Source: Cryobacterium tagatosivorans (GTDB taxonomy: Bacteria > Actinomycetota > Actinomycetes > Actinomycetales > Microbacteriaceae). Taken from it: 64,000 nt of DNA. The position numbers were made by a program, and so were the translations under genes. Under the pieces are notes generated by a model. The model saw nothing but the letters and a program-made list of their open reading frames with translations. It did no database searches and was not told the origin of the DNA. The stretch is taken from NCBI RefSeq assembly GCF_004402215.1, contig NZ_SOEZ01000063.1:1-64000 (forward strand), written 5' to 3'. This document shows, in pieces, positions 59,405 to 64,000 of the stretch. Every line of letters starts with the position of its first letter. Within the stretch, counting starts at the first letter, position 1.

Positions 59405-61255
59405 ATGTGCGGAATCGTTGGATATGTCGGAGACAGCAAGAGTGTGGAAGTCCTCATGGGAGGGCTGCGTCGACTCGAGTATCGCGGGTACGACTCCGCC
59501 GGCATCGCCGTCATCGACGACTCCGGCCATCTGAACACGGCCAAGCGCGCCGGCAAGCTCGCCATGCTCACCGCTGAACTCGAGGCGCACCCGATCAGCA
59601 ACGGGCGCACCGGCATCGGGCACACCCGCTGGGCCACGCACGGCGGTCCGACGGACCAGAACGCGCACCCGCACCTCGGCGACAACGGCCGCCTTGCCCT
59701 GATCCACAACGGCATCATCGAGAACTTCGGGCCGCTCCGGGACGAACTCCTCGCCGAAGGCTTCTCCTTCACGAGCGAGACCGACTCCGAGGTCGCCGCC
59801 CTCCTGCTCGGCCGCGAATACCAGCGCGTCGGCGACCTCAGCGAAGCCTTCCGCACGGTCGTCGCCCGCCTCGACGGGGCGTTCACCCTCCTCGCGGTGC
59901 ACCAGGACCAGCCCGGCGTCGTCGTCGGCGCCCGCCGCAACTCCCCGCTCGTGATCGGCCTCGGCGACGGCGAGAACTTCCTCGGCTCCGACGTCGCCGC
60001 GTTCGTCGAATACACCCACCGCGCCCTCGCCATCGGCCAGGACCAGATCGTCACGATCACCCCCGACCTCGTCACAATCACCGACTTCGACGGCAACGCC
60101 GTCGAGTGCGAGGAGTTCGAGGTGGCCTGGGATGCGTCCGCCTCCGACAAGGGCGGCTGGTCCAGCTTCATGGCCAAGGAGGTCTCGGAGCAGCCCGACG
60201 CCGTCGCGAACACGCTGCGCGGCCGCATCACCGACGGCCACGTCGTCGTGCCCGAACTGACCGAATTCGGTGACGACGTGCTCGCCGGGCTCCGCCGGAT
60301 CGTCATCATCGCCTGCGGAACGGCCGCCTACGCCGGCCAGACCGCGAAATACGCCATCGAGAAGTGGGCCGGTGTGCCGGTCGACGTCGAGCTCAGCCAC
60401 GAGTTCCGCTACCGCGACCCGGTGCTCGGCGAGGACACCCTCGTGGTCTCGATCAGCCAGTCCGGCGAGACCATGGACACGCTGATGGCCGTCAAGTACG
60501 CCCGGGAGGCCGGCGCGAAGACCATCTCGATTTGCAACACCCAGGGCGCCACCATTCCCCGCGAGTCCGACGCCGTGATCTACACCCACGCCGGCCCGGA
60601 GGTCGCAGTCGCGTCGACGAAGGCGTTCGTCGCCCAGATCACCGCCCTCTACCTCTTCGCACTGCACCTCGCCCGCGTCCGCAGCAGCCTGAGCGAAGCC
60701 GAGCTGGCGGTGCAGACCGCCGAGCTGCAGGCCGTTCCCGCCAAGATCGCCACGACGCTGCTCGAGGCCGACTCGATCCGCCAGCTCGCCAAGTGGATGT
60801 CGGACACCCGCGCGGTCCTGTTCCTCGGCCGCCACGTCGGTTTCCCCATCGCCATGGAGGGCGCGCTCAAGCTCAAGGAGCTCGCCTACATCCACGCTGA
60901 GGGCTTCGCCGCCGGCGAGCTCAAGCACGGCCCGATCGCCCTGATCGAGCCCGGCCAGCCCGTGTTCGTGATTGTGCCGAGCCCGCGCGGGTCCGCGCAC
61001 CTGCACCCCAAGGTCGTCTCCAACATCCAGGAGATCCGCGCCCGCGGCGCACGCATCATCGCGATCGCCGAAATCGGGGATGCCGCGGTGCTGCCGTTCG
61101 CGGACACCGTGATCCACATTCCCCTGGCCGCGCCGCTGTTCGAGCCGTTCCTGGCCGTCGTCCCGTTGCAGATCTTCGCGATGGAGCTGTCCATCGCCAA
61201 GGGACTCGACGTCGACCAGCCGCGCAACCTCGCGAAATCCGTCACGGTCGAGTAA
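59405..61255 (+). CDS. glmS: Glutamine--fructose-6-phosphate aminotransferase (isomerising)
   Basis: 616 residues. Makes glucosamine-6-P. N-terminal amidotransferase with catalytic Cys2 (MCGIVGYVG), [12 protein letters not shown], and [18 protein letters not shown]; two SIS domains with [28 protein letters not shown] and the C-terminal [16 protein letters not shown] 59405. TAAAAT at 59392-59397 would place the transcript start at or very near the ATG, so it looks leaderless; there is no room for a glmS ribozyme. Confidence 0.97.
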   Translation: MCGIVGYVGDSKSVEVLMGGLRRLEYRGYDSAGIAVIDDSGHLNTAKRAGKLAMLTAELEAHPISNGRTGIGHTRWATHGGPTDQNAHPHLGDNGRLALIHNGIIENFGPLRDELLAEGFSFTSETDSEVAALLLGREYQRVGDLSEAFRTVVARLDGAFTLLAVHQDQPGVVVGARRNSPLVIGLGDGENFLGSDVAAFVEYTHRALAIGQDQIVTITPDLVTITDFDGNAVECEEFEVAWDASASDKGGWSSFMAKEVSEQPDAVANTLRGRITDGHVVVPELTEFGDDVLAGLRRIVIIACGTAAYAGQTAKYAIEKWAGVPVDVELSHEFRYRDPVLGEDTLVVSISQSGETMDTLMAVKYAREAGAKTISICNTQGATIPRESDAVIYTHAGPEVAVASTKAFVAQITALYLFALHLARVRSSLSEAELAVQTAELQAVPAKIATTLLEADSIRQLAKWMSDTRAVLFLGRHVGFPIAMEGALKLKELAYIHAEGFAAGELKHGPIALIEPGQPVFVIVPSPRGSAHLHPKVVSNIQEIRARGARIIAIAEIGDAAVLPFADTVIHIPLAAPLFEPFLAVVPLQIFAMELSIAKGLDVDQPRNLAKSVTVE

Positions 61256-61279
61256 CCCACGCATGACCACGGGACGCGC

Positions 61280-61633
61280 ATGATCAGGGGAATCGGCGTC
61301 GACATCGTCGACCTCGCTCGCTTCGAGCGCCAGGTCGAGCGCACCCCCGGGCTCATCCCGCGCCTCTTCACCGAGAGCGAACGCGGGCTGCCGATCCACT
61401 CCCTGGCGGCGCGGTTCGCGGCCAAGGAGGCCCTGGTCAAGGCCCTCGGCGACAGCGCGGCGATCACCTGGCAGGAGCTGGAGGTCGTCGCCGACGACCA
61501 CGGCAACCCCGGATTCGTGATGCACGGCAGCGCACTCGCGGCACTGGCCGAGCGGGGCGTCACGGGCGCGCACCTCACGATGACCCATGACGCCGGGGTC
61601 GCCTGCGCGTTCGTGGTGCTGGAGGGACCATGA
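61280..61633 (+). CDS. acpS: Holo-[acyl-carrier-protein] synthase
   Basis: 117 residues. Transfers 4'-phosphopantetheine from CoA to acyl carrier protein. [15 protein letters not shown] with the metal Asp, then [13 protein letters not shown] with Glu and Lys of the active site, and [22 protein letters not shown] 61280, 24 bp after glmS. Its stop overlaps the alr start (ATGA). Confidence 0.93.
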   Translation: MIRGIGVDIVDLARFERQVERTPGLIPRLFTESERGLPIHSLAARFAAKEALVKALGDSAAITWQELEVVADDHGNPGFVMHGSALAALAERGVTGAHLTMTHDAGVACAFVVLEGP

Positions 61634-62754
61634 CCGGCTACCGGGAGGCCGTCGTCGACCTCGGCGCCGTCACCGCGAATGTCGCGCACCTGCGTTCGGT
61701 GATCGGCACCGCGCACACCATGGCCGTGGTGAAGGCGAACGGTTACGGCCACGGCGCGGCGCCGGTAGCCCGGGCCGCGCTGGCGGGAGGCGCCGACTGG
61801 CTCGGGGTCGCCGACATCGAGGAGGCCCTCGAGCTGCGCAGCGCCGGTATCCGGGCGCCCATCCTGGCCTGGCTGCACGACCCGGACGCGGACTGGGCCG
61901 GGGCCATCGCCGCCGACATCGACCTCGGCCTGTCGTCGGCCCGGCAACTGCAGCAGGTGGCGGATGCCGCGGAATCGCTCGGCCGCACGGCATCCGTGCA
62001 GATCAAACTCGAGACCGGGCTCAGCCGCAACGGCGTGCACGAATCGGAGTGGGCCCCGGTTCTCACCCTCGCCGCCGAGCTCGAACGGGCAGGCCGGCTG
62101 CGCGTGCGCGGCATCTTCAGCCACCTGTCCAACGCGTCACCGGCCGACGACACGGAGGCAATCGCGCGCTTCGACCGCGGGCTCGCCCTCGCCGCCGCCG
62201 CCGGGCTCTCGCCCGAGCTCACCCATCTGGCCGCGTCGGCCGCGGCCCTGCGCCTGCCCGCCGCCCGCTATGCCATGGTGCGCCTCGGCATCAGCATCTA
62301 CGGCCTCTCGCCGTTCGACGACGCGACCTCGGCGGAGCTCGGACTCGTGCCGGCGATGACCCTCCGCGGGAGGGTCGCCGCCGTGCGCCACGTCGCCGCC
62401 GGCGCCGGCGTCTCCTACGACTACACCTGGCGCGCGCCGGTGGACTCATCCCTCGCGCTCGTGCCCCTCGGCTACGCCGACGGCGTCCCGCGGCAGGCGT
62501 CCGGGTGCGCCCGGGTGAGCATCGCCGGCCGCCCCCACCCGGTCGTCGGCCGCATCGCCATGGACCAGTTCGTCGTCAGCGTGGGAGAGGACCTCGTGCG
62601 CGTCGGCGACGAGGTCGTGCTGTTCGGCGACCCGGCGGCCGGGGTGCCGAGCGCCGACGAGTGGGCGCACGCGGCCGGCACGATCAACTACGACATCGTC
62701 ACCCGGATCGGCCGTCGCGTGCCGCGCAGCTACCGCAACCCGGCAGCGGAGTAG
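61630..62754 (+). CDS. alr: Alanine racemase
   Basis: 374 residues. PLP enzyme that makes D-Ala for peptidoglycan. PLP lysine in [12 protein letters not shown] (about 35), catalytic Tyr in [15 protein letters not shown] (about 262), and [13 protein letters not shown]. The C-terminal beta domain has [15 protein letters not shown] overlaps acpS; tsaE starts 4 bp after the stop. Confidence 0.95.
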   Translation: MTGYREAVVDLGAVTANVAHLRSVIGTAHTMAVVKANGYGHGAAPVARAALAGGADWLGVADIEEALELRSAGIRAPILAWLHDPDADWAGAIAADIDLGLSSARQLQQVADAAESLGRTASVQIKLETGLSRNGVHESEWAPVLTLAAELERAGRLRVRGIFSHLSNASPADDTEAIARFDRGLALAAAAGLSPELTHLAASAAALRLPAARYAMVRLGISIYGLSPFDDATSAELGLVPAMTLRGRVAAVRHVAAGAGVSYDYTWRAPVDSSLALVPLGYADGVPRQASGCARVSIAGRPHPVVGRIAMDQFVVSVGEDLVRVGDEVVLFGDPAAGVPSADEWAHAAGTINYDIVTRIGRRVPRSYRNPAAE

Positions 62755-62758
62755 GCGG

Positions 62759-63304
62759 ATGCAGCCACGCGCGAACCCCACACCGGCGCGCCTGTCCATC
62801 CCCGATGCCGAGGCGATGTACGAGTTCGGCCGCGACCTCGCCGGCCGGCTGCGCGCCGGGGACCTGGTCGTGCTGACCGGGCCCCTCGGCGCCGGCAAGA
62901 CCACGCTCACCCGCGGGCTCGGCGCGGGCCTCCGGGTGCGCGGAGCGGTCACCAGCCCCACCTTCGTGCTCGCCCGCACGCACCCGAGCACCATCGAAGG
63001 CCCGCCGCTGGTGCACGTGGACGCCTACCGCCTCTCCAGCGCCGTCGAACTCGACGACCTCGACATCGACTTCGCCGGCTCCATCGTCGTGGTCGAGTGG
63101 GGCCGCGGAATGCTGGACGGCATCACCGACTCGTGGCTCGACATTGAGATCGAGCGCCCGCTCGGCGCGTCCGAGGCCGTCCCCGCGGATGCCGCCGACC
63201 TGGACCTCGACCTCGACGAGCCGCGCACCGTCACCATCACCCCCGTCGGCCCGCGCTGGGCCGCCGAGGGGGAGTGGCCGCGCGCGGCGGGGCCCAGCGC
63301 ATAG
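62759..63304 (+). CDS. tsaE: tRNA threonylcarbamoyladenosine biosynthesis ATPase TsaE
   Basis: 181 residues. P-loop GPLGAGKTTLTRGLGAGL (about 41-58), switch region VTSPTFVLARTH, and HVDAYRLSS and VVVEWGRG near 105-120. Works with TsaB and TsaD on t6A37 of tRNA. ATG 62759. The C-terminal part has an acidic insert (ADLDLDLDEP). tsaB starts 9 bp after its stop. Confidence 0.93.
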   Translation: MQPRANPTPARLSIPDAEAMYEFGRDLAGRLRAGDLVVLTGPLGAGKTTLTRGLGAGLRVRGAVTSPTFVLARTHPSTIEGPPLVHVDAYRLSSAVELDDLDIDFAGSIVVVEWGRGMLDGITDSWLDIEIERPLGASEAVPADAADLDLDLDEPRTVTITPVGPRWAAEGEWPRAAGPSA

Positions 63305-63313
63305 GCTGAAAGC

Positions 63314-63949
63314 GTGCTTCTCGCCATTGACACCTCCGCCGGAACGAGCGTGGCCGTCGTCGACCACCGAGGGCACGTGCTCGCCGAGCGCAGCACCGAC
63401 GACACCATGCGGCACGCCGAGGTCGTGGGCCAGCTGATCGAGGACTGCCTGCGTGAGGCCGGCCTGGACGCCGGCGCGCTCACCGGAGTGGTCGGCGGCA
63501 TGGGCCCCGGACCGTTCACCGGCCTCCGCGTCGGGATCGCCGCGGCCCGCGTCTTCGCGCTCGGCGCGTCCCGCCCGTTCCTGCCGGTGATCAGCCACGA
63601 CGCCATCGCCTGGGGGCGGTACCAGGCCGGTCACACCGGCGGGCTCCTCATCGTCACCGATGCCCGTCGGCGCGAGGTGTACTGGTCCGCCTACAGCGGG
63701 TCGGATGCCGCCGGGCTGCCCGTGCGCAGCGACGGCCCAGGCGTGGCCAAACCGGACGTGCTGCTGGGCGAGGACTGGGCGCATGCCCGGCTGCCCCGGT
63801 TCGACGCCGCCGCGGTATCGGCCGGGGAGCTTGGCCGGGTCGCCGCCCGGCGCCTTTTCGAGGGGCATCCGTTCGCCGCCGACGAGGCGCTCTACCTGCG
63901 CTCGCCCGACGTGACCATCTCGGCCGGCCCGAAGCGAGTGAGCCGATGA
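63314..63949 (+). CDS. tsaB: tRNA threonylcarbamoyladenosine biosynthesis protein TsaB
   Basis: 211 residues. ASKHA-fold partner of TsaD: LLAIDTSAGTSVAVVDHRGH, MRHAEVVGQLIEDCLREAGL, GGMGPGPFTGLRVGIAAARV. GTG start with GGCTGAAAGC before it. Stop overlaps the next gene (ATGA), giving the common actinobacterial alr-tsaE-tsaB-rimI order. Confidence 0.93.
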   Translation: MLLAIDTSAGTSVAVVDHRGHVLAERSTDDTMRHAEVVGQLIEDCLREAGLDAGALTGVVGGMGPGPFTGLRVGIAAARVFALGASRPFLPVISHDAIAWGRYQAGHTGGLLIVTDARRREVYWSAYSGSDAAGLPVRSDGPGVAKPDVLLGEDWAHARLPRFDAAAVSAGELGRVAARRLFEGHPFAADEALYLRSPDVTISAGPKRVSR

Positions 63950-64000
63950 CCTGGCAGTTGCGGCACGCCACGCCCGCCGACGTCGACGCGATCATGGCCC
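63946..64000 (+). CDS. Start of ribosomal-protein-alanine N-acetyltransferase-like gene (cut by window edge)
   Basis: The ATG at 63946 overlaps the tsaB stop and opens MTWQLRHATPADVDAIMA, the start of a GNAT domain. By position it should be RimI, which acetylates S18; only 18 codons are seen, so the call rests mainly on gene order. Confidence 0.65.
   Translation, partial: MTWQLRHATPADVDAIMA

Noticed and set aside
58415-61588. A 1057-codon minus frame that would fuse coaA to sequence antisense to glmS
   Set aside because: Only the coaA part (to 59371) matches a known family; the rest is the complement of glmS and acpS.

Overview
The window is a high-GC actinobacterial chromosome segment. Gene content, start-codon use (many GTG and TTG), several apparently leaderless starts and the style of the intergenic palindromes point to the family Microbacteriaceae; I cannot fix the genus. 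It is a core region (rpoBC, str, S10, spc and alpha ribosomal clusters, then glmM/coaA/glmS and alr-tsaE-tsaB) interrupted by two accessory blocks.

Region by region. 1-7570: mixed small genes. The 5' end of an IS5-type transposase lies at the left edge and abuts the last codons of a DUF1684 gene. Then come SRPBCC, EVE-domain, coiled-coil membrane, ComB-like, DUF427, SprT-like, sugar dehydrogenase lipoprotein, TPR and spermidine-synthase-like genes. 7571-15393: rpoB and rpoC, with a good promoter before rpoB and a strong hairpin terminator after rpoC. 15442-16161: a secreted or anchored protein of unknown function.

16327-27291: a compact type IVa pilus (T4P) locus, all on the + strand: pilB, pilT, pilC, major pilin pilA, three minor-pilin-like genes, prepilin peptidase, pilM, pilN, pilO. 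There is no secretin gene, as expected for a monoderm. PilT is present, so the pili may retract. The most unusual gene is the third minor-pilin-like one (22310-23944), which joins a class III-type N-terminus to a bactofilin-like beta-solenoid and a large C-terminal domain.

27382-29556: two membrane proteins and one unknown. 29632-34347: promoter, rpsL-rpsG-fusA-tuf and a terminator. 34442-36063: an Rv0909/MT0933-like small protein and an AbiEi-type gene flanked by two related long palindromes. 36540-52526: S10-spc-alpha clusters rpsJ to rplQ, with secY-adk-map-infA-rpmJ, ending in a terminator. rpsN and rpsD are not in their common places. 52669-54808: two tandem double-GNAT paralogues. 54852-58327: truA, rplM-rpsI, glmM. 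58415-63949: coaA (minus) diverging from glmS-acpS-alr-tsaE-tsaB, and the start of a rimI-like gene at the right edge.

At least three families of dispersed palindromic repeats occur: (A) about 68-bp hairpins whose arms contain GCGAAACCGCAGTTGTGCGC (3 copies); (B) short elements built on CTCGACAAGCTCGATCACC (5 loci, one inside the prepilin peptidase coding sequence); (C) 22-28-bp-arm hairpins flanking the AbiEi-type gene. No tRNA, rRNA or CRISPR array was seen.
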